Shown: piece by piece, positions 21,740 through 32,300 of the stretch
How positions within the stretch are numbered: position 1 is the first letter of the stretch
Layout: every line of letters starts with the position of its first letter
From: Nosema muscidifuracis
Taxonomy: Eukaryota > Microsporidia > Nosematidae
Direction: 5' to 3'
Length of the DNA stretch: 64,000 nucleotides
Assembly: GCA_028335825.1 (NCBI GenBank)
Contig: JAIOKI010000021.1
Coordinates: 124,001 to 188,000, forward strand
The notes under the pieces: model-generated
Database searches by the model: none
Told to the model about the DNA's origin: nothing
What the model saw: the letters and a program-made list of their open reading frames with translations, nothing else
Translations under genes and position numbers: made by a program

Positions 21740-22215
21740 GAATTTTATGACATATTTAATTTAAAAAAATATTTTTATGACATTTTTTAATTTATGAACT
21801 TTTTGACATTTTTAAATATTCCTTTTTATAAGACTATTTTGTGACATATTTAATTTATAAAATTATTTTTATGACATATTTAATTTAAAAAATTATTTTT
21901 GACATTTTTTAATTTATAAGATTTATTTTATTTTTTTAAATATTCCTTTTTTATAAGATTTTTGTCATTTTTTTAATTTAAAAAATTATTTTTGACATAT
22001 TTAATTTAAACGATTAATTTTATTTTTTAAATATTCCTTTTTTATAAGATTTTTGTCATTTTTTTAATTTAAAAAATTATTTTTGACATATTTAATTTAT
22101 AAGATTGACTTTATTTTTTTAAATATTCCTTTTTTATGAGATTTTTGTCATTTTTTTTAATTTAACCAATTGAAATATAAACTTTTGACATTTTTTTAAT
22201 TTAAAAAAAAATATA
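21740..22215. repeat. AT-rich repeat array upstream of the CAAX protease gene
   Basis: Degenerate units of about 91 bp contain AAATATTCCTTTTTTATAAG (near 21813, 21938, 22029 and 22121) separated by GACATATTTAATTTA and TTTTTTAATTTAAAAAATTA words. The array ends about 25 bp before the start of the next gene, so it lies in its promoter region. Confidence 0.7.
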
Positions 22216-22225
22216 AATAATTTGA

Positions 22226-22228
22226 CCC
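22226..22228 (+). promoter_or_regulatory. CCC start motif
   Basis: CCC 13 bp before the ATG of the Ste24-like gene (context TTTGACCCTACG). A CCC-like motif just upstream of start codons has been reported for Nosema genes. Confidence 0.6.
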
Positions 22229-22240
22229 TACGTAACTTCT

Positions 22241-23323
22241 ATGAATAAAAGATCATTCAAACTTGCAGCATTTATTATTGTAACTTTGCATGCTTTAGTT
22301 ATTTTCTATGAAATCTTCAATACACTAATGCCAACTATCCCCTCTTATCTAGACAGAGATGATTTAGGAATGGACAGGTCTTTTTATATGAATTTTATTG
22401 TTCAATATCTATTCTCTTTTTTGATATCTATATTAATGCTTTACTTAATTTTTGTTAAGATCTTACGAAAAGAGGACTCTGATCAAAATTATGATGAACC
22501 AAAGAATGCTTTATATTTTGCTATATTTCTAATGTTTTTCCGAATTTTTTATATTTCAGTACTTCAAATGATAAACCCCATCTCGAGTCTAATTTATGCA
22601 GTATTCTTTACTTCAGTCATTTATACTGCATTAAGATATCATAATAAGTACTGGTTATTTTTACTTATATTAGCTTTTATAGAAATATATTTAACTCAAA
22701 TAGATTTTCCTTCAGATATTTCTTCATTTAAAGCATCTGAAGATGTACTACCTGAACCAATTACTAATTGGATACAAAGTAATGGTTATGAAGTAGAAGT
22801 ATATAACAAACCTTCTGTTGTTTGTAATATTATGGTTACTAGTTTCGGTAAAAAAATTAAACTTCTTCTTATGGGAAATTGGAAAAGTAAATTTTCTGAT
22901 AACGAATTTACCAGTGTTCTATTCCATGAGTTAGGACACGTATATCATAATTTTAGTTTGAAGGTGACAGGTCTAAGTTATATTTTAATTATACTGAAAT
23001 ATTTAGTATACTTTTTAATATTCAAAAAATTTACTAAAGAGAAACCTTATCATAATATTTCAACTATTATCTTCTTATTTATTTATCTTGAAATACTTAT
23101 ATCTCCGATCCATAAAGGATTGATAAATGGATACAGACAGTATCATGAATACTTAGCAGATGATTTTAGTATAGAAAAATGGAATGATGAAGGATTGAAG
23201 AAACTTATGAATTATATGCTAAGTATAAATTTTTATATTTGGAATTATACTCTCTTATTTGGATTAATAAATTTTCCTCATCCAGCAATAATTAATAGAT
23301 TAGAAGCCTTAAGAAATAAATAA
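22241..23323 (+). CDS. STE24: Ste24-type CAAX prenyl protease (M48 family)
   Basis: A 360-residue multi-pass membrane protein. The zinc motif HELGH is at residues 229-233, with the third ligand Glu303 in EYLADDF, and the family C-terminal HPAIINRLEAL follows at about 347-357. Hydrophobic segments lie around residues 7-27, 50-72, 88-130, 140-150, 245-260 and 272-290. In yeast and animals Ste24 sits in the ER membrane and cleaves C-terminal AAX and N-terminal sequences of prenylated proteins. The protein is shorter than the roughly 430-450 residues of fungal Ste24, mainly at the N-terminal membrane part, as expected for a compact microsporidian version. It starts a plus-strand run of housekeeping genes with a CCC motif 13 bp upstream. 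Confidence 0.9.
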   Translation: MNKRSFKLAAFIIVTLHALVIFYEIFNTLMPTIPSYLDRDDLGMDRSFYMNFIVQYLFSFLISILMLYLIFVKILRKEDSDQNYDEPKNALYFAIFLMFFRIFYISVLQMINPISSLIYAVFFTSVIYTALRYHNKYWLFLLILAFIEIYLTQIDFPSDISSFKASEDVLPEPITNWIQSNGYEVEVYNKPSVVCNIMVTSFGKKIKLLLMGNWKSKFSDNEFTSVLFHELGHVYHNFSLKVTGLSYILIILKYLVYFLIFKKFTKEKPYHNISTIIFLFIYLEILISPIHKGLINGYRQYHEYLADDFSIEKWNDEGLKKLMNYMLSINFYIWNYTLLFGLINFPHPAIINRLEALRNK

Positions 23324-23472
23324 ATTTATTAATTTAGAATTGCTATTCTTTTTTTTTTATAAAATGTCTTGGACCATTTTAATTTAGTAGTTACTTTGTT
23401 ATAAATATATCACAAAGATTGATTCTTTTTTTAATTAGAATTATTAGATTGTATTAATGTTTTTAAAAATAA

Positions 23473-23621
23473 CTTGATTTATGAAATATAATTTTCTTAC
23501 CTTAATTTATGAAATATGATTTTTTTTACCTTGATTTATGAAATATGATTTTTTTACCTTAATTTATGAAATATAATTTTTTTACCTTGATTTATGAAAT
23601 ATAATTTTTTTACCTTAATTT
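23473..23621 (+). repeat. Tandem repeat, 28-29 bp unit, five copies
   Basis: Units start at 23473, 23501, 23530, 23558 and 23586, with a partial sixth at 23614. Each has CTT(G/A)ATTTATGAAATAT followed by a T run and ACC. The G and A forms alternate, suggesting growth as a dimer of about 57 bp. Confidence 0.85.
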
Positions 23622-24075
23622 CTTATCCTCATACAATAAAATTTGAAAGAAAACATTCCATTTTACAACATATGAAATTCTTTCAAGTTTTTTTTAAGAT
23701 AAAAGTGATTATCAAGATATCTTAGTTGTACATTAAAAACCAAAAATTAATTTATAAAAAAATATATTCTAAATAATATATAAAAGTAGATAATTATAAT
23801 AATAAAAATTTCTTGTTTTTTATAGTAGAAATACTATATTATGTACTAAAATTTTAGTTAAGCTAATTCTTTAAATATCCTTTTATGTAAATTTCAAAAT
23901 TTTATTCTCAATGTTAGTATATTTTTTAATATAAACATTTAGTTAGAGTTTAATTAAAATCTTTATTTATTTTTCATAAGAGAGAATTTTTTATTCTTTT
24001 TCATTTATTATAGAAAAAAATTACAAAGTTTTAGATTTATAATTTCAATTAGAAATATTTTTTTTTAATTTATAA

Positions 24076-24078
24076 CCC
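24076..24078 (+). promoter_or_regulatory. CCC start motif
   Basis: CCC ending 4 bp before the ATG at 24083 (context TATAACCCTTAA). It supports this small frame as a real gene. Confidence 0.6.
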
Positions 24079-24082
24079 TTAA

Positions 24083-24388
24083 ATGATAATCTATGGTGTA
24101 TGTAAAGATAATAATTTGATCTACACTACTAATTATATACAACCTTTAATGATGAATATAGTACTTGGATTGTCAAATATTGGTGAAACATTTTTAAATG
24201 ATTTTCTTAAAACAATACATCTTTCTTTAAAAAATATTGTACATGTACATAAAGACGAATCCTACATTTATTTTTGTGAATTAATAAACGAAGATATATT
24301 TACAACTAAAAATGTCAAAGAATTATTGAACGAATTTATAAAAGATTTTCACAGATTAAACAAAAACGAACTAGATAAGAAATATTGA
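24083..24388 (+). CDS. Small conserved-looking protein, possibly longin-like
   Basis: A 101-residue protein I do not recognise with certainty. It starts MIIYGVCKDNNLIYTTNY, a pattern like the first beta strands of longin-type domains (trafficking adaptors, SNAREs). A mixed middle and an end of charged helix (KELLNEFIKDFHRLNKNEL) follow. There is no membrane segment and no signal peptide. The CCC motif at the correct distance and the position inside a housekeeping run support expression. It could be a reduced adaptor sigma or TRAPP-like subunit; that is inference from the opening strands only. Confidence 0.65.
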   Translation: MIIYGVCKDNNLIYTTNYIQPLMMNIVLGLSNIGETFLNDFLKTIHLSLKNIVHVHKDESYIYFCELINEDIFTTKNVKELLNEFIKDFHRLNKNELDKKY

Positions 24389-24699
24389 TTTAAACTATAA
24401 TGAAAATTATAAATTGTATTCAATTCAACATAGAATTTTTTTATTTTTCTTTAAATTTTGAAAGCTTCGATAATCAGAAATCAGTTTTTTATTGGTTAAT
24501 TATAAAATATCCATAAAGTCATGAAACTGTAATATAATTATTTATATAATATATTATTCTATTAGATATAATTTAGAACTCGTATTTAATTATAATATGT
24601 TTGAATATCTTTAATTTTTAAAAATATCAGTTAGATATTTTTAATTTATTTCCTATGAAACAAATCAATTTAATTATCGAAATATAAATATCCTAAAAA
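24389..24699. other. AT-rich intergenic spacer
   Basis: About 310 bp with no repeat or gene visible. The next gene has only TCCT, not CCC, before its ATG. Confidence 0.5.
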
Positions 24700-25302
24700 A
24701 TGAATTCCATCATGCGAACAGATTTTTCATTAAATCCAATCCCAAAGAAAACTTTTGACTTAAAGAAACCTGTTAAAATCAATTATACAAGCCAAGGCAA
24801 GATAATTGTAACTAGTTCAACATGTTTCACTACAGAATATTTGTATTTAAATGATATCACTAATTCTTGCCTACATGCAACTAAGAAATTCTGTGGGTTT
24901 GAAATATTTATAGATGGTAAGAATACAAGTGTTCTTAAAAGTAATCTTATAGGTAGTCATTATAAAAGTCCTTTAGTAGAAATTCAGTATAAGACTTCTT
25001 TTTATAAGAAGAAGAAACCTAGAAGCTTTATCGTCAAAATGAAACATCTCTTTTTTACTAACAAAGAACCTTTTTACAATACTGATACAAAATCATATTC
25101 ATTGAATTTTAATGGACGTGTTACTGTTCCAAGTGTTAAAAATTTTCAATTAGTACATCCTTTAGATAAAACGTACATTGTATTGACATTTGGTAAAATA
25201 GGAACTAATACTTATGTAATGGATTATAAATATCCATTGACAGCTTTAGATGCATTTTCTATATGCCTTGCTGCATTAGATAATAAATACTTTTGTGATT
25301 AG
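24700..25302 (+). CDS. Tubby-domain protein
   Basis: A 200-residue protein whose last 70 residues match the C-terminal end of the Tubby domain: FNGRVTVPSVKNFQLVHP (about 136-153), VLTFGKIGTNTYVMDY and the terminal signature YPLTALDAFSICLAALDNKY. The first half corresponds to the start of the domain. There is no N-terminal extension such as the IFT-A-binding region of animal TULPs or the F-box of plant TLPs. Tubby domains bind phosphoinositides (PI(4,5)P2) at membranes in animals and plants. Microsporidia lack cilia, so a trafficking role is unlikely and a membrane or nuclear role is more plausible (inference). It is shorter than the usual 250-residue domain, so some strands are trimmed. Confidence 0.88.
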   Translation: MNSIMRTDFSLNPIPKKTFDLKKPVKINYTSQGKIIVTSSTCFTTEYLYLNDITNSCLHATKKFCGFEIFIDGKNTSVLKSNLIGSHYKSPLVEIQYKTSFYKKKKPRSFIVKMKHLFFTNKEPFYNTDTKSYSLNFNGRVTVPSVKNFQLVHPLDKTYIVLTFGKIGTNTYVMDYKYPLTALDAFSICLAALDNKYFCD

Positions 25303-25390
25303 CAATAGAATATTATTTATCATTAATTAAAAATATTTTAGTATAAAACAATTTATACTCGACTTTAACGTATAAAAAAAAATAATTCAT

Positions 25391-25608
25391 TAGAAGAATA
25401 TACAAAATTACTGAACAATAAGCTTTTTTTTAATTTCCATATCTTATTCATCATTTTAGAAGAATATATAAAATTACTGAACAATAAGCTTTTTTTTAAT
25501 TTCCATATCTTATTCATCATTTTAGAAGAATATATAAAATTACTGAACAATAAGCTTTTTTTAATTTCTATATCTTATTCATCATTTTAGAAGAATATAC
25601 AAAATTAC
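25391..25608. repeat. Tandem repeat, 66-bp unit, three copies plus part
   Basis: Units begin TAGAAGAATATA at 25391, 25457, 25523 and 25588 (periods 66, 66, 65). Each includes AAATTACTGAACAATAAGCT, a T run and CCATATCTTATTCATCATTTT. It fills most of the gap between the Tubby gene and the next gene. A minus-strand open frame across it is a by-product of the 66-bp period. Confidence 0.9.
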
Positions 25609-25670
25609 CTTCTATTAAAAATCTTAATAATTTTATCTCTACAATTATTCTTTTTTTATTATTTTTTACA

Positions 25671-25674
25671 CCCC
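25671..25674 (+). promoter_or_regulatory. CCCC start motif
   Basis: CCCC ending 3 bp before the ATG at 25678 (context ACACCCCTTA). Confidence 0.6.
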
Positions 25675-25677
25675 TTA

Positions 25678-28014
25678 ATGTTTAAAATTCAACACCAATC
25701 TTCTTCTATTGCTGATAAAACAAATCTTAGTTCATTATTTTTCTCACGTATATTTGTATTCAAAGATGCACTTATACTTATATATGATGATTATATATCC
25801 ATAAACAATAAGAAGATATCTTTTAAAACAACTTATGCTAAAAAGATACATCCAAATATTTTGGTAATAAGTGATGGATCTTTAACATATATATTGGATT
25901 TTGATAAAAAATACATAAAACAACAAATTGGTTGCATAAAAGATAAAACTATAAAAGAAAATTATTTATGCATAAATGAAGAATATATTTCCTTTGGATC
26001 CCATAAAATAGAAAATGAAATTAAGTATGGAGATTTTGATTATGATGGTGATGAAGATACTTTTTATTACACTTGTCTTGTAAACAGTAATTATTTCTTT
26101 ATTGGTACTAATAAATCTAGTAATATAAACATTTATAATGATAAGCTTGAAGAAATATATAATGACCTAGTTTATGTAAAATGTAAGGAGGATAATAGTC
26201 CATTGTATCTAAGAGGAATGGATAGTAATAATGATATTATAGTCACACTTGATTTAGAAGGAAATATTACCAAGTATTTTATTAACATAGTAGAAGATAA
26301 TAAGGAATTAATTTTTGAGAATTTTGAAGGAAATGAGAAAAATAATTTATTTCAAGAATTTTTTAAGAAAAATGAAAAAGGTAAAATTGAACAAAAAGAA
26401 ACTATTGAGAATAATCCAGAAGATCATATAAAAGGTACTAATAATGAAAAAGATAAGAATATTAAAGATCATGAAAAAGGTAATAATTTAAAAGAAAATA
26501 TAAATGAATTACATAATGATGAAGATAAAAATGATAAAGATCTTGATAATAAGAAATCTTCTAATGTAAAAGAAAATAATTCAGAATATTTAAAGGTAGA
26601 GGAATCAGTTAAAAATATAGATTTTAATAAAACTGAAGAATCTTCTCAAAGTAAAGAAATAGAAGATAAAACTGATGATTTGAGTAAATTAGAGAATTTA
26701 AATATGAGTGTATTAAAAAATACAGTTGAAGAATCAGTTAAAAATATATTTAAGGAATCAAAAAATACAGTAGAAGAATCATTAAAAAAAGAGAAATCTA
26801 ATAATAATTTATCCGATACTTCTAAAAATAATATTTCTTTTTTATCTTTTAATAAAGAGGATGATAAAAAAACAGTAGAAATTCCTGATTTTGGCAAATT
26901 AAATATATCTTCTAATAATAAAGGATTGAATAATATGAGTGGAATATTTGAAGATAAGAAAGATACAAATAAACTCATATCTGAGAAAAATAACTCTGAT
27001 TCTTATGTATCTGGTACTAAAAATAATATGAGCTCTATGCCTATTTTCAGTAATGCTAAGACTGATATAGATTCAAAAAATAGTTCATCTTCTGCTCATA
27101 ATATTCCTTTAAAGACTCAGAATGTCGTAGATAATAAACCTGTATCAAAAATTCCTTCTGTGACAGAAATACTTTCATCTTCCACTTCTAAAATAATTTC
27201 TGATATTAAGAATATAAAAGTTAATAAATATCAAAGTAAGAAATATATTTTGAAAGAATTTATTATTGATACTGATATGACAGAATTATATAATAATATT
27301 TTAAAAATAGAAAATGTTGATAATTTGAGAAAAGATTTAGAAGATAAATTATTACTTATGATAAATAACCTAAAATTAAGAAAAGGAATAGACACATCTT
27401 ATGTGAAAGATAGTATAAAATATTTTGATAATAAGATTAATCAAAAAAGTCATATTAAAATTCCATTTGTTTACAACAAAGGAATTATTAGTGATACATA
27501 TATTGAAACTAGGAAAGTTGATAGAAAAAATGAAGAAGATGTTTGTAAAGTTGAATTAGAAAGAGTTTATGATACTGGATCTCTAATTATTATCAATAAA
27601 GATTTTGATAATAAACTAATAGAAAATAAAGAAATTAATAACACTGTAGTAAAAGAGACTAATGAAAAAAAAGATAATTTAAATGTTGTAGAGAATAAAA
27701 ATATTGAAAATATTATACCAGAAAAAAAAGAACCTCAAATTATTTCAACACCAAAGAAAGATGAACCTGTTTTAAATAATACTTTTATAAATAATAATCC
27801 GACATTTTTTAATAATAATTCTGTAAACATACCCACCTTCTCATTTAATTCAGAAAATAATCAACCTTTACAAGCTAAATCTTCTGATATATTTAACCAG
27901 TTTATTAATACTGGTAGTAGCATACCTGTAATAAAAAAAGAGGAAAGGAAAGATGATGGTAAAGTACCAAATGCATTCAGTAGATTCGCCAATAGTAATA
28001 ATCTATACAAATAA
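25678..28014 (+). CDS. Probable nucleoporin-like protein with beta-propeller-like N-terminus
   Basis: A 778-residue protein. Residues 1-215 are a run of short beta strands with propeller character (FKDALILIYDDYISI, HPNILVISDGSLTYIL and similar). Residues 220-500 are low-complexity Lys/Asn/Glu/Ser with imperfect VEESVKNI repeats. Residues 515-650 look globular and helical. The C-terminus has Asn/Phe-rich sequence (PTFFNNNS, PTFSFNS, IFNQF) and ends NAFSRFANSNNLYK. The layout (propeller, disordered linker, sparse FG-like motifs) resembles Nup159/Nup214-type nucleoporins at the cytoplasmic face of the nuclear pore, but sequence matches are not decisive. It could also be an unrelated scaffold protein. 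A CCCC motif 3 bp before the ATG supports the start. Confidence 0.8.
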   Translation: MFKIQHQSSSIADKTNLSSLFFSRIFVFKDALILIYDDYISINNKKISFKTTYAKKIHPNILVISDGSLTYILDFDKKYIKQQIGCIKDKTIKENYLCINEEYISFGSHKIENEIKYGDFDYDGDEDTFYYTCLVNSNYFFIGTNKSSNINIYNDKLEEIYNDLVYVKCKEDNSPLYLRGMDSNNDIIVTLDLEGNITKYFINIVEDNKELIFENFEGNEKNNLFQEFFKKNEKGKIEQKETIENNPEDHIKGTNNEKDKNIKDHEKGNNLKENINELHNDEDKNDKDLDNKKSSNVKENNSEYLKVEESVKNIDFNKTEESSQSKEIEDKTDDLSKLENLNMSVLKNTVEESVKNIFKESKNTVEESLKKEKSNNNLSDTSKNNISFLSFNKEDDKKTVEIPDFGKLNISSNNKGLNNMSGIFEDKKDTNKLISEKNNSDSYVSGTKNNMSSMPIFSNAKTDIDSKNSSSSAHNIPLKTQNVVDNKPVSKIPSVTEILSSSTSKIISDIKNIKVNKYQSKKYILKEFIIDTDMTELYNNILKIENVDNLRKDLEDKLLLMINNLKLRKGIDTSYVKDSIKYFDNKINQKSHIKIPFVYNKGIISDTYIETRKVDRKNEEDVCKVELERVYDTGSLIIINKDFDNKLIENKEINNTVVKETNEKKDNLNVVENKNIENIIPEKKEPQIISTPKKDEPVLNNTFINNNPTFFNNNSVNIPTFSFNSENNQPLQAKSSDIFNQFINTGSSIPVIKKEERKDDGKVPNAFSRFANSNNLYK

Positions 28015-28074
28015 AAAAAATTAATTTACATAAACAAATTTTAAAATATAAAAAAATTTGATATTAAATATTGT

Positions 28075-28476
28075 TTATTTATTCTTTCTCTCAGCTTTCT
28101 TCATAGCTCTCTTAATTGTACCAAATCTCTTGTAACTCTTCTTTCTGTCATCTTTTCTAGTTCTTCTTGGTTTTCTAAGAGCACTCTCTCCAGTCTTTCT
28201 AGTAACAATATACTGCTTCTCAACTCTCTTAAGATCATCAACATTACTATAAATATTAACTTTTCCTATTGAAGTATGAGTACCAGGACAGTTAGTAATA
28301 CCATAAATAACAATATTATCAGTCTTGGTCTGGAATAACTTACCCAACTTCTCAATTATAGTATTCTTAGGAGGAACAGCTGATTCTTCATGATGTATCT
28401 TTAAATTAAGTTCTTTACGACCAAGTAATTCGTTAGCTTTCTGTGTTATTATTTCCAATTCGCAGGTGGCTGACAT
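28075..28476 (-). CDS. RPS24: 40S ribosomal protein eS24
   Basis: A 133-residue protein matching the eS24 family in length and order: the [20 protein letters not shown] core corresponds to [20 protein letters not shown] of other eukaryotes, followed by a [16 protein letters not shown] strand-helix and a basic C-terminal extension ([17 protein letters not shown]). It is part of the 40S subunit body. No intron is needed to give a full protein. The start is set by a CCCC motif at 28482-28485 (minus strand), 5 bp before the ATG. It converges on the nucleoporin-like gene with a 60-bp gap. Confidence 0.95.
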   Translation of the reverse strand: MSATCELEIITQKANELLGRKELNLKIHHEESAVPPKNTIIEKLGKLFQTKTDNIVIYGITNCPGTHTSIGKVNIYSNVDDLKRVEKQYIVTRKTGESALRKPRRTRKDDRKKSYKRFGTIKRAMKKAERKNK

Positions 28477-28481
28477 TAAGA

Positions 28482-28485
28482 GGGG
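28482..28485 (-). promoter_or_regulatory. CCCC start motif
   Basis: Reads CACCCCTCTTAATG on the minus strand, directly upstream of eS24. Confidence 0.65.
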
Positions 28486-28545
28486 TGAAAAAATTTGAAA
28501 AAATATTGAAATTAGAAAGAATAAAATAATAACTTAAATTTCTAT

Positions 28546-28764
28546 TTAACCACCTTTAGTGAAATAATATCGAAGTCTTGTAATCTTTTCTTCTGTATCT
28601 GATGATATAAACCCGTTAATTTTATCTTCACTTAGTTGTAATATAGTATGAATAAACATCTTATAAACTTCTGTTGTATATATATTATTACTGTCAAGTT
28701 TTTTATTTGAAAATCTTTTTAATGATTTGAGGATTTCTAGAATGTCTTGATGTTCTTTATTCAT
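28546..28764 (-). CDS. Small hypothetical protein
   Basis: A 72-residue, charged, probably all-helical protein (MNKEHQDILEILKSLKRFSN... ending RLRYYFTKGG), in the same orientation as eS24 and 69 bp upstream of it. The composition is protein-like rather than random AT sequence. I do not recognise a family; a histone-fold-like or small complex subunit is possible but unsupported. The leader has GCCTC rather than a clean CCC motif. Confidence 0.6.
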   Translation of the reverse strand: MNKEHQDILEILKSLKRFSNKKLDSNNIYTTEVYKMFIHTILQLSEDKINGFISSDTEEKITRLRYYFTKGG

Positions 28765-28917
28765 TAGTGTAGAGGCTTTTATAATTATTTTTTAAAAAAA
28801 AAGAAAAATTAAAATATTTTAACTTATCATCATAAATAGAAATAATTTATTAATTTATAAAAGAACAGCCATAAAAAATAGATAAGAAATAATGGATAAA
28901 AAAAAATAAAAAAAAAA

Positions 28918-29042
28918 TAATTTATTGAGATAAGAAAGAAAAGCCACACAGCAAGTAAAAACTTCTACAAAAAAAAAAAAAAAAATAAAATAATTTATTG
29001 AGATAAGAAAGAAAAGCCACACGGCAAGTAAAAACTTCTACA
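28918..29042 (-). repeat. Duplicated LINE tail segment
   Basis: Two 52-bp copies, 73 bp apart, from TAATTTATTGAGATAAGAAA to ACTTCTACA, differing at one base (CACAG versus CACGG) and separated by an A-rich run. They lie at the 3' terminus of the LINE on the minus strand. Confidence 0.85.
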
Positions 29043-29316
29043 TCCAATATTTGGTGACACACACCAGCATACAATGAAGGCCTTGCTTGTAGGAAGATTG
29101 GGAACCCCTTAGGATTAATTAAAATCCTTCAGTCATAATGACTGAGACCTGCGTTCAGCAGGATTTTGGGTTATCGCCTGGTTCAATACACCAATTAAGA
29201 ACACAACTCAGTTCAGCGGAATGCTACGGCATAATATGCAGCTTTAAGCCAAACCCCTCCCAGGTCAGAATTTAATTCTTTTGTTGCTAATAAATTAGCT
29301 ACTTTTGTATCAGATT

Positions 29317-32300
29317 TTACTCTGATGAGACATGAAGTCTACTCTTTTGTTGTACAATGATATATCTTTGTACTATCATTTTATCAAGAAATTCTACTCT
29401 TACAAGTAGAGCTTTTCTTCCTGTTGGTGAAGTCTTGATGTCATTGATATTACCAATGATCATCTTAACTCGTTCTACTTTTGTCAGAGTTAAAAAATTT
29501 AACTCTGTAATTTTGTTCTCATAAAGAGATCTTGTCTCAGATAAGGATGGACAATCTAACAGGAAATGTTCAAGATTTTCCTGTTCTCCCTCACATAGAA
29601 AGCAATGTTCTCTATAATACTGAGGGATTCTAAGAGCATTAGCTAACGCAGAAGACCATCTAATTAAATTACATCTTATTTTAGTGTAATTCCTTATCTG
29701 TCTCTTATTTATTTGTGTTAGTATGTACTTGAGTTGAGACTCAAATATACCATACTGTGCTGCTAGTGAGGATGCTATGGTAGTATTATAGGATCTCCTA
29801 CCTTTCAATACCTCTATTATTCTTTGTTTGGCTACTTTGTAGTCAATACTTTCATAGTCGTGTCCGACATATCTTTTACACCACCGTCGAGTTCTTGAAC
29901 TCCACGTAGTCTTTTTGGCTCTTGGAACTTGTTCTACAAATTCCGAGATTATAGTTTTGTTGTGTTTCCACTTCCTTAATGCTCTAAAGCGATTTAGAGC
30001 TGCTTGTATTTGAATCCTGTTAATACAGAACTCATCCATTATCCTATCTAATGAAACTATTTTTGTCCAGAATATCATCCGAACAGCTTTTCTGAGAATC
30101 CTACTGATTCTCCCTGATCTTGTACTAGACATTCCCCATAACTCACTACCGTACATGAGTGCAGGTACTAGTACATTCTTTATTAGTATTCCCTTGAACG
30201 GAATACATATACTCTTGTTAAGAAGCTTTGGTTTCAATGCTTCTAATGCTTTTTTGCCTCTAAAGGCTCCATCTTTTACAAGATGATCTTCGAGGGTGCT
30301 TTTTTTAATCAAAACACCCAAATACCTGTATTCTGTGACTTCACAGATCTTTCCGAAATCAATATCTATAGAGATATCTTCTGACTCATAGCTTGTATTG
30401 GTATTCCATACGAGAATACCACTTTTGTTACAGTTAACTTTCATTTGATTGTCAACTGCCCATTTGCTGATTTGTTGAATTTTTAGTTCCAAATCATTTT
30501 TTGAATCACCAAAGACAACAATGTCATCTGCAAACATCAGTCCTGGTATTGCTATTGTTGATCGAGGTACAATCACTTTTGTCATGTCATCAAAAATGTC
30601 ATTAATAAACAGATTGAACAACATTGGAGAACAAGGGCATCCTTGTCTCACACCTTTTCTGTAGCTATAGCCACTGCTTGTATCTCCACCTATGCGGATT
30701 CTCATTTGTGTGTTACCATATATATCTTTCAATGTATTTATCAGATATTCTGGTATACAATACTTTTGTAGCTTATTAAATAATAGCTCATGGCTAACAT
30801 TATCATAAGCTTTTTCAAAGTCTATGAAGCACAGATATGTCTTCAGACTTCGAAATTCTCTTCTTTTAACAACTTCTAATAAAGTTGCTACCTGGTTCAT
30901 ACATTCTTCTCCTGCTCTAAATCCAGCCTGATAAGGAGAAAGAATGTTATTTGTATCGACAAACTGTGTAAGTCTATCATTGATTATTTTTAGGTATATT
31001 TTACTGATTGTATTAATCAGTGCAATACCTCTATAGTTGTTGATATCTGTTTCATCTCCCTTTTTATGGAGGCATACCATATCAGCAGCACTCCAATAAA
31101 CAGGTGGGCTGGCACCTGTTATAAATTTGTTGATCTCATCCACCAGGAATGAGGGCAGCTTTTTATCTACTAGACTAGGCCTAAGTAGTACCTTGTATAG
31201 CTCAGTTGGAATTTCATCCGGACCGGCTGCTTTGTTATTGCCACAATTATTTGTAGCTTTTATTAATTCCTCCATTGTGACGTCATCAGGAGGCTCTTTT
31301 AAAAGACTTTTGTTGTATATAGAGTCACTATCTACAGTTGATGTTGCTAATTTAGCATAAAATTTGTTAGCTATTTCTAGCTTCTTTTGTTGCTCATTGT
31401 GAGCTATGCCCTCCTCGTCTTGAAGACAAACATTGTCTAGTCTAACTGATGTGTTAGACATACCCTTTAGCCACTTCCAGAAATCTCTAGAGCGATTACT
31501 TTTATAGAGGTTTATGCCATTAAAGGCCCAGAGATTAGCTCGTTCTCGCCGAACCTTCACTCTTGTTTCCTCAACTTCTTTTTTTAATGTCAAATACCTA
31601 AAAGCATTTACATCATTCCATTGTTTTAGTACTTGCTTTGTGGCAAGTCTAAATCTTTTATACACATTAATGTGCTTCCATTTAATAGGTAATCCTTTTC
31701 TTACCTTAACTTTATCGTACACCTTTTCAGTTGTACATACTTCTTTTAAAACTCTTGGGAGTTCTTCTATTGTGAATAGTTTCCTATTCAAAAGCTGACT
31801 CAATTTCTCTTCAATAAGAGGATCTTGCATCTTCTTTCTGTTATATGTAAAAGATGTCTCTACTACTGGAGAAGGAAGAGTTATGTATCTTCTAAGTAGT
31901 AGATGATCTCCTACAGCCCATCTTTGTGAGATAGTAACCTTCTCACTGTCTTGCTTTAAGACTCTAAAGATCGTATCAATACGTCTTTTTGAGACTTTAC
32001 CATTACTCAGGATTCTAGTTCCTGATACTCTATTGTAGTTGATAAGAGGATTTAAACCTCCAGCAACAAGCTTTTGTTTGAGAGTTGAATCTTTACAATT
32101 CATATCTCCCATTACTATAATCTCCTTGTAGCATCTTTTGTTCTTCTCAATATTAAGAAGGTTGATTAATTTTATGAGAGTTAATTGCTTAAGCTCTCTA
32201 TCTTGTGGCACATAGACATTGATAACTAGTATCTTTGTCCATCCTGTACTTGTTTTGAATTCAACAACCGTTTGTAGGATGTTGTCATCATTACCTTTTT

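Larger units (their letters stand above)
23324..24082. other. Intergenic with 28-bp repeats
   Basis: Contains the tandem array at 23473-23621; otherwise AT-rich with no gene. The final bases before 24083 carry a CCC motif. Confidence 0.55.

Noticed and set aside
25365-25550. 61-codon minus-strand open frame
   Set aside because: It is the 66-bp tandem repeat read through; 66 is a multiple of three, so it stays open by period alone.
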